Source of the DNA: Anaerotignum sp.
GTDB taxonomy: Bacteria; Bacillota; Clostridia; Lachnospirales; Anaerotignaceae
Length of the DNA stretch: 9,339 bases
Assembly (NCBI GenBank): GCA_020024395.1
Contig: JAHHTV010000052.1
Span: 1 to 9,339 of the forward strand
Direction: 5' to 3'
Of the stretch, positions 1 through 6,562 are shown piece by piece. The notes under the pieces were generated by a model, which saw nothing but the letters and a program-made list of their open reading frames with translations, did not search any database and had not been told where the DNA came from. Each line of letters starts with the position of its first letter. Within the stretch, counting starts at the first letter, position 1. The position numbers were made by a program, and so were the translations under genes.

Positions 1-3
1 GGG

Positions 4-9
4 TATAAT
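4..9 (+). promoter_or_regulatory. Probable -10 box of the pot operon promoter
   Basis: A perfect TATAAT hexamer lies 60 bases before the regulator start, which suggests a sigma-A promoter with transcription starting near base 16. The matching -35 box would fall before base 1, so it cannot be checked here. No other promoter-like sequence is visible before potA, and the gaps inside the operon are short. This promoter therefore probably drives the regulator and potABCD together. Confidence 0.6.
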
Positions 10-16
10 GATTGAG

Positions 17-46
17 GTTTAGTAAAAATAATTCAAAAGTTTAGTA
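17..46 (+). repeat. Pair of 8-bp direct repeats in the 5' leader (candidate operator)
   Basis: GTTTAGTA occurs at 17-24 and again at 39-46. The two copies start 22 bp apart, about two helical turns, so both would face the same side of the DNA. They lie just downstream of the -10 box, where a bound repressor would block the start of transcription. The adjacent XRE-cupin regulator is the obvious candidate to bind here. That role is inference; short repeats in AT-rich DNA can arise by chance. Confidence 0.3.
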
Positions 47-69
47 TTGCTACACAGGAAGGTGTTTCT

Positions 70-603
70 ATGGATATTGGCCATAAAATCAAGCAATTAC
101 GTATACAAAAAGGCTTGACTTTGGAAGAACTTGCAAGCAGAAGTGAACTGACAAAGGGGTTTTTGTCACAGATGGAAAGAAATTTGACATCGCCCTCCAT
201 TGCCACATTGAATGATATTGTGGAAGCATTGGGCAGTACACTTTCAGAATTTTTCAAAGAAGAAAAAGAGGAAAAAGTGGTATTTCAAAAAAAAGATTTT
301 TTTGTAGATGAACAAGATGATTATACAGTGCATTGGATTGTGCCAAATACACAGAAAAATGAAATGGAGCCAATTTTGTTGGAATTGCCACAAGGCGGTG
401 TATCTTTTGAAATGGATCCACATAGTGGTGAGGAATTTGGTTTTGTGGTAGAAGGGTGTGTGACATTGGTGTGTGGAGAAACCAGCTATATTGTGCATAA
501 AGGTGAAACATTTTATCTTTCTGGAAAAAATAGCCATTATTTGAAAAATGAAAAGAAAACAACCGCAAAAGTGATTTGGGTATCTACACCACCATTGTTT
601 TGA
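70..603 (+). CDS. XRE-family regulator with C-terminal cupin domain (PuuR-like), polyamine operon regulator
   Basis: This 177-residue cytoplasmic protein has an XRE/Cro-type helix-turn-helix at about residues 7-61, with the recognition helix near [11 protein letters not shown] (28-38). A charged linker (62-75) follows, then a cupin_2 domain at about 104-173. The cupin keeps [12 protein letters not shown] (118-129) and [10 protein letters not shown] (151-160), so the usual histidine positions (H118, H156) are present. The XRE-plus-cupin layout is that of PuuR and related regulators, several of which control polyamine or amino-acid genes. The ATG at 70 is supported by AGGAAGG at 56-62 with 7 bases of spacing. 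The stop lies 23 bases before the chosen potA start, so the two are co-transcribed. Inference: it regulates potABCD and itself, with a polyamine or related small molecule bound in the cupin. The ligand and the sign of regulation cannot be read from sequence. Confidence 0.88.
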   Translation: MDIGHKIKQLRIQKGLTLEELASRSELTKGFLSQMERNLTSPSIATLNDIVEALGSTLSEFFKEEKEEKVVFQKKDFFVDEQDDYTVHWIVPNTQKNEMEPILLELPQGGVSFEMDPHSGEEFGFVVEGCVTLVCGETSYIVHKGETFYLSGKNSHYLKNEKKTTAKVIWVSTPPLF

Positions 604-610
604 TGGCAAG

Positions 611-629
611 AGAGGAGACGTTTTGTTTG
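611..629 (+). promoter_or_regulatory. Ribosome binding site that fixes the TTG start of potA
   Basis: AGAGGAG at 611-617 is followed by 9 bases and then TTG at 627. The in-frame ATG codons at 576 and 603 lie upstream of this site and have no Shine-Dalgarno sequence of their own. Starting at 627 gives [14 protein letters not shown], which matches the usual beginning of PotA proteins; the earlier starts would add unrelated residues. Confidence 0.75.
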
Positions 630-2195
630 AAAAAATTGATACAATTCAAAAACATTGTCAAAGAATTTGATGGAAAATTGGTGCTGAAAGGTGTCAATTT
701 GGATATATATGAAAATGAATTTGTGACATTATTAGGGCCGAGTGGTTGTGGCAAAACAACACTGCTTCGTATATTGGGCGGCTTTTTGACACAAAACGAA
801 GGGCAAGTGCTGTTTGATGGGGAAGAAATCAGCAAAGTACCACCCTACAAAAGAGAAATCAACACCGTATTTCAAAAATACGCATTGTTTCCGCATATGA
901 ATGTATATAACAATATTGCATTTGGTTTGAAAATCAAAAAAGAACCAAAAGATATTATCGAACAAAAAGTAAAACGTATGTTGAAGCTAGTGAATTTGGA
1001 AGATTTTGCAGACAAAAACGTCACAGAAATGAGTGGTGGGCAGCAACAGCGTGTAGCGATTGCACGTGCATTGGTTAATGAACCAAGTGTATTGCTTTTG
1101 GACGAACCTTTGGGTGCATTGGATTTGAAATTGCGTCAAGAAATGCAACGAGAATTGAAAAAAATTCAACAAGAGGTGGGTATCACATTTATATTTGTTA
1201 CCCATGACCAAGAAGAAGCGTTGACCATGTCAGACAAAATCGTTGTCATGAAAGATGGAGAAATACAGCAAATTGGCTCGCCAACGGATATTTATAACGA
1301 ACCTGTGAATGAATTTGTTGCAAACTTCATTGGGGAAAGTAACATCATAGAAGGTGTGATGTTGGAAGACTATAAAGTCATGTTTGAAGGCAGAAAATTT
1401 GAATGTGTGGATTTTGGTTTTGATAAAAACGAAGTGGTGGACGTTGTCATTCGTCCAGAAGATTTGGATATTGTACCAAGAGCCGATGGCAAACTAAAAG
1501 GTGTTGTCAAATCGGTATTGTTTAAGGGTGTGCATTATGAAACAATGGTGGAAACCAAAATTGGTACTGCAATTACTGTAAAAATGCAGGTTTCTGATGA
1601 CCGCCCTGTATATAACCAAAGTGCAAACGAAAAAATGTCTGCAAATGATTTTTATTTGGATGTAGATGATGTGGACGAATTGGACGATGCCACAATCATT
1701 GCACGTGCAGATGCACAGGCTTGGAACCCTGATGAAGATGAATTTATATCCATCAAAGAAGTACAATATAACATCGAAAAGAAAAATGGCACATATCCTG
1801 TAACATTTTCTACGGGGGCAGGCACTTCTGTTACAGTCAATATGATTGTCAAAGATGAAAACCGTGTCACAAGCAAAGAAAATGAAGAAGAAATATTTGC
1901 AGTGAATTTCTTCAAAAAAGTAGATGAAATTCAAGAATCCATTGCATTGGAAACCGATTTGAAAACATGGGCAAATGCTTCTGCTTGGAGTTTGGAAGAT
2001 GATGAAAGCGTAGAAATTACAGATGTGGAATATGATTTTGACCCTGAAAATATTACAGCAGGTGTATATGATGTGACATTTGCCACAAAAGGGTATTTGT
2101 ATAAAGTCGATACCACAGATAAATACGAAGAAGGCGACGAAGTTGGATTGACATTCCAGCCAGAAGACATTCACATTATGTCAAAACAACCATAA
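627..2195 (+). CDS. potA: Spermidine/putrescine ABC transporter ATP-binding protein PotA with a duplicated Ig-like insertion in its TOBE domain
   Basis: PotA is the ATPase that powers polyamine import through PotB and PotC at the inner face of the membrane. All nucleotide-binding motifs are intact: Walker [10 protein letters not shown] (37-45), Q-loop [11 protein letters not shown], signature SGGQQQR (136-142), Walker B VLLLDEP with D159 and E160, and the H-loop histidine H193. The TOBE domain begins normally, with RPEDLDIV (276-283) and [11 protein letters not shown] (300-310). It also ends normally, with [14 protein letters not shown] close to the C-terminus. Between these lie about 170 residues where usual PotA has about 20. 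The protein is therefore 522 residues instead of about 350-380. The insertion is two acidic, imperfect tandem repeats (residues 313-396 and 399-487) that resemble bacterial Ig-like domains of surface proteins. There is no stop or frameshift, and codon use looks like that of the neighbours. The start is TTG at 627. The family assignment is secure; the role of the insertion is unknown. Confidence 0.93.
   Translation: MKKLIQFKNIVKEFDGKLVLKGVNLDIYENEFVTLLGPSGCGKTTLLRILGGFLTQNEGQVLFDGEEISKVPPYKREINTVFQKYALFPHMNVYNNIAFGLKIKKEPKDIIEQKVKRMLKLVNLEDFADKNVTEMSGGQQQRVAIARALVNEPSVLLLDEPLGALDLKLRQEMQRELKKIQQEVGITFIFVTHDQEEALTMSDKIVVMKDGEIQQIGSPTDIYNEPVNEFVANFIGESNIIEGVMLEDYKVMFEGRKFECVDFGFDKNEVVDVVIRPEDLDIVPRADGKLKGVVKSVLFKGVHYETMVETKIGTAITVKMQVSDDRPVYNQSANEKMSANDFYLDVDDVDELDDATIIARADAQAWNPDEDEFISIKEVQYNIEKKNGTYPVTFSTGAGTSVTVNMIVKDENRVTSKENEEEIFAVNFFKKVDEIQESIALETDLKTWANASAWSLEDDESVEITDVEYDFDPENITAGVYDVTFATKGYLYKVDTTDKYEEGDEVGLTFQPEDIHIMSKQP
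1563..2087 (+). repeat. Two tandem protein-level repeats (Ig-like) inside potA
   Basis: Copy 1 (1563-1814, 84 residues) and copy 2 (1821-2087, 89 residues) share an ordered pattern. GTxxTVxMxV is followed by an acidic stretch, then a Phe-containing strand and VDxV or VDEI. Next come an A-x-A-x-A-W or A-N-A-S-A-W motif, an acidic run, I-x-x-V-x-Y, and finally GxYxVTFxT. Matching landmarks include AWNPDEDE against AWSLEDDE and GTYPVTFST against GVYDVTFAT. The copies have clearly diverged at both DNA and protein level, so the duplication is old and under constraint rather than recent. In terms of folded domains, the Ig-like units probably run from about residue 338 to 408 and from 424 to 497. 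The resemblance to surface-protein Ig domains is from memory of such sequences and was not searched. Confidence 0.8.
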
Positions 2196-2213
2196 GAAAG
2201 GAGGCACTATGTC

Positions 2214-3053
2214 ATGCGACAATTTCGCAGTATGATATATCCATATGTACTTTGGATTGCCATTATGATTGTCGTTCCAATGTTATTGATACTGTTGTAT
2301 GCGTTTACAAAAGGTGCCAATGATGTTGCAACATTCCGTTTCACATTGGAGCATTTTGGGCGGTTTTTTAGCGATGCTGTATTTTTGGACGTTTTGAAAC
2401 GCTCTCTTGTGATTGCGATATGGACGACCATTGTTTGTGTATTTTTGGGTTATCCGATTGCATATGCTATTGCAACAGGTTCCGAAAAAAGTAAAATATT
2501 TTGGATATTGATGATTACATTGCCCACTTGGATCAATATGCTTGTGCGTACGTATGCATGGGTAGGCATTTTGCAAGATGATGGGCTTTTGAATAAGTTT
2601 TTGGGTTTGTTTGGTATTGGGCCATTCCACATGATGTATACTACATTTGCGGTGGTATTGGGTATGGTGTATAATTTCATTCCGTTTATGATATTGCAAA
2701 TACACACATCACTTGCCAAAATGGATAAAAGCTTTTTGGAAGCAGCAAGTGATTTGGGGGCAAACCGTGTACAGAGCTTTTTGCGTATCACATTGCCTTT
2801 GAGTTTGCCGGGTGTGTTAAGTGGTATCACATTGGTATTTTTGCCCGCAGTGTCCAGCTTCTTTATTCCAAAGTTGCTGGGTGGCGGACAATATGTATTG
2901 ATAGGGAATGTCATTGAAACACAATTCCTCACAAGTGGTGACTGGAACTTTGGTAGTGCCATTTCATTGATTATGGCAATCATCATTATGCTTTCCATGT
3001 ATCTGACCAGAAAAGTCGATACAGACCCTGCGGCAAATGGAAGGGGGGAATAA
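2214..3053 (+). CDS. potB: Spermidine/putrescine ABC transporter permease PotB
   Basis: This 279-residue membrane protein is one of the two permeases that form the polyamine channel with PotC. Six hydrophobic segments can be seen, at about 9-31, 63-88, 95-120, 143-166, 198-220 and 247-265. The cytoplasmic EAA loop, which docks on PotA, is EAASDLGANRVQSFLRITLP (176-195) and is complete. Length and topology are normal for the family. The ATG at 2214 is preceded by AAAGGAGG (2197-2204) with 9 bases of spacing. An ATG at 2209 is out of frame. The gene begins 18 bases after the potA stop and ends 3 bases before potC, so it is in one transcription unit with both. Confidence 0.95.
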   Translation: MRQFRSMIYPYVLWIAIMIVVPMLLILLYAFTKGANDVATFRFTLEHFGRFFSDAVFLDVLKRSLVIAIWTTIVCVFLGYPIAYAIATGSEKSKIFWILMITLPTWINMLVRTYAWVGILQDDGLLNKFLGLFGIGPFHMMYTTFAVVLGMVYNFIPFMILQIHTSLAKMDKSFLEAASDLGANRVQSFLRITLPLSLPGVLSGITLVFLPAVSSFFIPKLLGGGQYVLIGNVIETQFLTSGDWNFGSAISLIMAIIIMLSMYLTRKVDTDPAANGRGE

Positions 3054-3056
3054 CAC

Positions 3057-3848
3057 GTGAAGAAAAAGAAAAGAATTGGTGCAAAAATTATATTGGGTTT
3101 GACAACATTGTTTTTTTATCTGCCCATATTGTATATCATTGTGTTTTCATTCAATAATTCCCGTTCTTTGACAAAATTCAGTGGATTTTCGCTTAGATGG
3201 TATGAAAAAATGTTTGCAGATAGCAACATGATGAATGCGATTGTGTATACCATCGTCATTGCACTTTTGGCAACTGTCATTTCCACCATTGTTGGTACAT
3301 TGGCAGCGATTGGACTTTCCCGTTCTCGTCGTGTGCTGAAAAATGTGGTAGAACAAATCAACAATTTGCCGATTATGAACCCTGAAATTGTAACGGCAAT
3401 CGGACTTTTGATGTTTTTTAGTGCCATTGGCGTAGAAAAAGGCTTTTTGACATTGCTTTTGGCACACATTATGTTTTGTACGCCTTATGTCATATTGTCT
3501 GTGTCACCCAAATTGCGTTCCCTTGACCCCAATTTGGCAGATGCGGCGTTAGACTTGGGGGCGACACCGTTTCAGGCATTGACAAAAGTCATTGTACCAC
3601 AAATCATGCCTGGTATTATTTCTGGGGCGTTGATTGCTTTCACCATGAGCTTTGATGATTTTATCATTTCTTATTTTGTTACAGGCAATGGTGTTAACAA
3701 TATATCTATATTGGTGTATACCATGAGCAAACGTATCAATCCATCTATTAACGCATTATCGACACTAGTTATTTTGTTGATTACACTGGTGTTGATTGTT
3801 GTAAATGTAGTACCAATTATGAAAGAGAAAAGGAGAAAAAGGATATGA
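3057..3848 (+). CDS. potC: Spermidine/putrescine ABC transporter permease PotC
   Basis: This 263-residue protein is the second polyamine permease and partner of PotB. It shows hydrophobic segments at about 11-32, 61-86, 109-124, 129-149, 184-208 and 234-254. The EAA loop is ADAALDLGATPFQALTKVIV (161-180). The N-terminal FFYLPILYIIVFSFNNS and the SLRWYEKMF that follows are typical of PotC. The start is GTG at 3057, with the purine-rich AAGGGGGGAA (3041-3050) in the end of potB acting as the ribosome site. The stop overlaps the potD start as ATGA (3845-3848), which suggests translational coupling. Nothing is unusual beyond the GTG start. Confidence 0.94.
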   Translation: MKKKKRIGAKIILGLTTLFFYLPILYIIVFSFNNSRSLTKFSGFSLRWYEKMFADSNMMNAIVYTIVIALLATVISTIVGTLAAIGLSRSRRVLKNVVEQINNLPIMNPEIVTAIGLLMFFSAIGVEKGFLTLLLAHIMFCTPYVILSVSPKLRSLDPNLADAALDLGATPFQALTKVIVPQIMPGIISGALIAFTMSFDDFIISYFVTGNGVNNISILVYTMSKRINPSINALSTLVILLITLVLIVVNVVPIMKEKRRKRI

Positions 3849-4924
3849 AAAAAATAATTGCTTTGGCACTTGCAAGTGCAATGTTATTGACTGGCTGCAA
3901 TGGCGGCGGTGCAACATCTGCAGAAGCTGTCGAAAAATACGGCTCTGATACATTGAAATTGTATAACTGGGGCGAATATATGGGGGAAAACCTCATCAGT
4001 GATTTTGAAAAAGAATTTGGTGTAAAAGTGATTGTGGAATATTTTGATTCCAATGAAATGATGTATACAAAATTGCAGGCAGGTGATGCCTATGATGTAT
4101 TGGTACCTTCTGATTACATGATACAACGTATGGTGGAACAGGATATGTTACAGGAATTGGATTTGTCTTTGATACCTAATATGGAAAATGTCAGCGATGG
4201 TGTCAAAAATCTGCCTTATGACCCTGAAAATAAATATTCTGTGCCTTATTTCTGGGGGAGTGTAGGTATTGTATACAACCATAATAATGTAGACCCTGCT
4301 GTGGTAGAAGAACAAGGCTATGAAATTTTGAGAAATACAGATTATAAAGGCAAAATTTACATCTATGACTCTGAACGTGACTCTTTTATGATGGCGTTAA
4401 AAGCATTGGGCTATTCCATGAACACAGAAAATGAAGCAGAAATACAAGAAGCATATCAATGGCTTTTGGATATGAATAATACTATGGAACCTGTTTATGT
4501 GACAGATGAAGTAATTGATGGTATGATGACTGGTACAAAAGACATTGCTGTGGTATATAGTGGTGATGCAACAACCATATTAGAAGAAAACCCTGATATG
4601 AGTTTTTATATGCCAAATGAAGGTACAAATATTTGGAGCGATGCTATGGTCATTCCTGCCAATGCACCAAATCCAAAATTGGCACATGAATTTATCAATT
4701 ATGTGTTGACTTATGATGCTTCTATGGGTAATTCTGAATATGTGGGTTATGCATCTTCCAACCAAGAAGTTTTGGACGAATTGAGCGGTGAAGGCGGCTT
4801 GTTTGCAGAAAATGAAGCATATTTGCCACGTGCAGGTTATGAAAAAGACGAAGTATTTGTAGATAATCCTGTTTTGAAAAAAACATTGGCAGAACTTTGG
4901 ATTAAAGTAAAAGCAACAAAATAA
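3845..4924 (+). CDS. potD: Spermidine/putrescine-binding lipoprotein PotD
   Basis: This 359-residue protein captures polyamine outside the membrane and delivers it to PotBC. It begins with a lipoprotein signal peptide, with lipobox LTGC and the lipidated Cys at 18, so it is anchored to the outer face of the membrane. Polyamine-site landmarks of the PotD/PotF family can be seen: YNWGEY with W42 and Y45, PSDYM (S89, D90, Y91), YDSERDSF (D175, D179), VVYSGDATT and IWSDAM (W264, D266). Compared with my recollection of E. coli PotD, the DSxRD pocket differs slightly in the acidic residues that contact spermidine; I believe this form is common in Gram-positive homologues. Substrate preference (spermidine or putrescine) cannot be settled here. 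The start ATG overlaps the potC stop, with AGGAG at 3831-3835. The gene is followed directly by a terminator, which ends the operon. Confidence 0.95.
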   Translation: MKKIIALALASAMLLTGCNGGGATSAEAVEKYGSDTLKLYNWGEYMGENLISDFEKEFGVKVIVEYFDSNEMMYTKLQAGDAYDVLVPSDYMIQRMVEQDMLQELDLSLIPNMENVSDGVKNLPYDPENKYSVPYFWGSVGIVYNHNNVDPAVVEEQGYEILRNTDYKGKIYIYDSERDSFMMALKALGYSMNTENEAEIQEAYQWLLDMNNTMEPVYVTDEVIDGMMTGTKDIAVVYSGDATTILEENPDMSFYMPNEGTNIWSDAMVIPANAPNPKLAHEFINYVLTYDASMGNSEYVGYASSNQEVLDELSGEGGLFAENEAYLPRAGYEKDEVFVDNPVLKKTLAELWIKVKATK

Positions 4925-4932
4925 AAATTTTT

Positions 4933-4960
4933 AAGCCATGCTGTTTTGCATGGCTTTTCT
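4933..4960 (+). terminator. Rho-independent terminator of the pot operon
   Basis: AAGCCATGC (4933-4941) pairs perfectly with GCATGGCTT (4948-4956) across a 6-base loop, and the stem runs into TTTTCT. It begins 8 bases after the potD stop. The T-tract is short and interrupted by a C, so some read-through into the next gene is possible. Confidence 0.8.
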
Positions 4961-4981
4961 ATGAAAAGGGGAAAATATAAC

Positions 4982-5380
4982 ATGTTACAAAAAGCATTGG
5001 AAACATTACGCAATCAAAATCAAAAAATATTGGTTTGTTTGGGAAACGACAAACAGGCAGAAACACAGTGGCTCGCAGCAGGCGGCAGTGCAGGGCATTT
5101 GCTTTCTGAAAAACAACTGCAAAGCATATTGCTCACAGGTGGTGTGGTATTGCCCAATGAATTGGCATTTAGCGGCACTTTGGAAACATTTGTTTCATTA
5201 TTTCCAAAAAGTCAGGTAGAACAAAGCAAACGGCTTATCAATGATTTTTTGTCAGGTGCTGTGGCAGAATATGAATCTGGAAAGTGGTCTTTTTTCACTT
5301 GTAAAGTGGTTGTGATGGGGTGCTGCATGGGGGAATATTTGAGCATTGTCAATCGCAAAGAAATTTCAGATTTGTATTAA
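4982..5380 (+). CDS. Uncharacterised 132-residue protein upstream of spoIIP
   Basis: I do not recognise this protein. ATG at 4982 is chosen because AGGGGA (4967-4972) lies 9 bases upstream; in-frame ATGs at 4946 and 4961 sit in or next to the terminator and lack a ribosome site. The reading frame is open for 132 codons and uses the same codons as its neighbours, so it is probably a real gene. The N-terminal half looks like a small soluble alpha/beta protein (QKILVCLGNDKQ, residues 14-25, then an A-W-L-A-A-G-G-S-A-G stretch). The C-terminal part is enriched in Cys (107, 114, 115) around VVVMGCCMGEY. There is no signal peptide or clear membrane segment. It is on the same strand as spoIIP, 65 bases upstream of it, and may be co-transcribed. 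A truncated or frameshifted remnant cannot be excluded. Confidence 0.65.
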   Translation: MLQKALETLRNQNQKILVCLGNDKQAETQWLAAGGSAGHLLSEKQLQSILLTGGVVLPNELAFSGTLETFVSLFPKSQVEQSKRLINDFLSGAVAEYESGKWSFFTCKVVVMGCCMGEYLSIVNRKEISDLY

Positions 5381-5398
5381 GTGGTTGTGTTCTTTTTT

Positions 5399-5438
5399 TC
5401 GGTTTTGCAGCATATCATAATTGCAGACCGAAAGGAGG
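5399..5438 (+). promoter_or_regulatory. Imperfect hairpin abutting the spoIIP ribosome binding site
   Basis: TCGGTTTTGCA (5399-5409) can pair with TGCAGACCGA (5422-5431), giving 4 and 5 bp helices around a small internal mismatch and a 12-base loop. The 3' arm touches AAAGGAGG (5431-5438), the Shine-Dalgarno site of spoIIP, which ends 7 bases before the ATG at 5446. There is no T-tract after the stem, so it is not a terminator. It could modulate translation or be a protein site, or it could be fortuitous. Confidence 0.3.
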
Positions 5439-5445
5439 CAGCACA

Positions 5446-6516
5446 ATGGGAAAAAAAGAAAAACAAGCACGCATACTACGCCGCAATTTATTGGGTGTGT
5501 TGGTGTTTGTGGCGGCATTGCCTGTACTTTGGCCTATGGGTGGTGCAGTGTTTGCTTTGCAAGAAATACTGCCCGGACAAGTACCACAAGTGCAGTTACC
5601 ACAATCAGAAACTGTGGCAGCCGTTTCGGAACCAGATACCACAGCACAAAAAGATACAAAAAGTTTGCTGGGTATGGAAGATATTACATTTGAACAACAA
5701 AAAGAAGATGTTGCAAATGTCAAAATAGCAGAGCAAGAATTACAAAACATACAAAATTTTGAATATCTCAAAAAGAATTATTATGTGGTGGATAGTCGGA
5801 CGGTGTTTTTGCCAGAAGATATGGATACACAAAAAGCATTGGCAAAAGATTTCACACTGGACAAAGAGAGCAAAGAACCACAAGTATTGATATTCCATAC
5901 CCATGCCTCAGAGGCTTTTGTGGATAGTGATATGTCAAAAGGTTTGGACGAGGGCATTTGGGGTGTGGGTGAGTATCTAAAAGAATTATTGGAAAATCAA
6001 TATGGTATATCCGTATTGCATGATGATGGGGTGTATGATGTTGTCAATGGCAAAGGACAGATTACAGGTGCTTACGAACGTATGGAACCGCCTATTCGAA
6101 AAATACTGGAAGAAAATCCATCTATCAAAGTTTGTATTGATATGCATCGGGATGGTGTGGCAGAAGGTACCAAATTGGTCACAAATGTCAATGGCAAAGA
6201 TTGTGCACAAGTGATGTTTTTCAACGGGCTTTGTCGTTTGAACCAAGATGGTCGCCCCATACCAGCTCCTGGGCTTTCAAATCCTTATGTAGAAGACAAT
6301 TTGGCATTTAGTTTGCAAATGCAAATGCAGGCAAATGCAAGATTTCCACATTTTGCAAGGCGTATTTATTTGAATGCATATCGTTTTAGCTTGCATATGA
6401 AGCCTCGTTCCACACTCATTGAAGTTGGGGCACAAACCAATACAAAAGAAGAAGCAAGAAATGCTATGGAGCCTTTGGCAGAAGTTTTGGCAGCGGTGTT
6501 GTTAGGAGATACATAA
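5446..6516 (+). CDS. spoIIP: Stage II sporulation protein P (SpoIIP), engulfment amidase/endopeptidase
   Basis: SpoIIP cuts peptidoglycan (amidase and endopeptidase activity) as part of the SpoIID-SpoIIM-SpoIIP complex that drives engulfment of the forespore. The 356-residue protein has a positively charged start, a single membrane segment at about 15-37, a low-complexity linker, and the catalytic domain outside the membrane. Family hallmarks are VLIFHTHASEAF with H151 and H153, the IDMHRDG motif with H234, the NPYVEDNLAFSLQMQ stretch, and the C-terminal STLIEVGAQTN with E326. By family knowledge, such His and Glu residues form the zinc site. ATG at 5446 is supported by AAAGGAGG at 5431-5438; the frame is open further upstream but that part has no ribosome site. 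In many spore formers gpr precedes spoIIP; here an unrelated small gene does. Expression is expected in the mother cell under sigma-E, but I could not find a convincing sigma-E promoter nearby. Confidence 0.93.
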   Translation: MGKKEKQARILRRNLLGVLVFVAALPVLWPMGGAVFALQEILPGQVPQVQLPQSETVAAVSEPDTTAQKDTKSLLGMEDITFEQQKEDVANVKIAEQELQNIQNFEYLKKNYYVVDSRTVFLPEDMDTQKALAKDFTLDKESKEPQVLIFHTHASEAFVDSDMSKGLDEGIWGVGEYLKELLENQYGISVLHDDGVYDVVNGKGQITGAYERMEPPIRKILEENPSIKVCIDMHRDGVAEGTKLVTNVNGKDCAQVMFFNGLCRLNQDGRPIPAPGLSNPYVEDNLAFSLQMQMQANARFPHFARRIYLNAYRFSLHMKPRSTLIEVGAQTNTKEEARNAMEPLAEVLAAVLLGDT

Positions 6517-6520
6517 ATCA

Positions 6521-6562
6521 AAACCCAAGAGAAATATAAAATTCTCTTGGGTTTGTTTTTTT
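6521..6562. terminator. Hairpin terminator between convergent spoIIP and argH, probably bidirectional
   Basis: AAACCCAAGAGAA (6521-6533) pairs perfectly over 13 bp with TTCTCTTGGGTTT (6542-6554) across an 8-base loop. On the plus strand it is followed by GTTTTTTT (6555-6562), a strong terminator 4 bases after the spoIIP stop. Read on the minus strand, the stem ends in TTT followed by TGATTTATG, a weaker T-rich tail that could end the argGH transcript. The plus-strand T-tract overlaps the argH stop codon, so the two units are packed tightly. Confidence 0.88.

Noticed and set aside
576..626. Longer PotA start at ATG 576 or ATG 603, the latter overlapping the regulator stop as TGATG
   Set aside because: Neither has a ribosome site, and both would add residues unlike PotA. 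AGAGGAG at 611-617 points to the TTG at 627.
1494..2174. Long minus-strand open frame of 226 codons opposite potA
   Set aside because: It is very rich in Cys, Phe, Ile and His, as expected of an antisense shadow of AT-rich coding sequence. It has no ribosome site, and the plus strand is clearly coding.
5405..5420. Possible sigma-E promoter before spoIIP around CATATCAT
   Set aside because: The match to the sigma-E -10 consensus is poor and no -35 element is found at the expected distance.
5320..5445. In-frame extension of spoIIP upstream to ATG 5320
   Set aside because: It overlaps the end of the previous gene in another frame and lacks a ribosome site. The extra residues are unlike SpoIIP, and AAAGGAGG lies just before ATG 5446.
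6313..6341. Clustered GCAAAT units in spoIIP
   Set aside because: They encode a Gln/Met/Ala-rich helix in a conserved part of SpoIIP and reflect codon choice rather than a DNA-level repeat.
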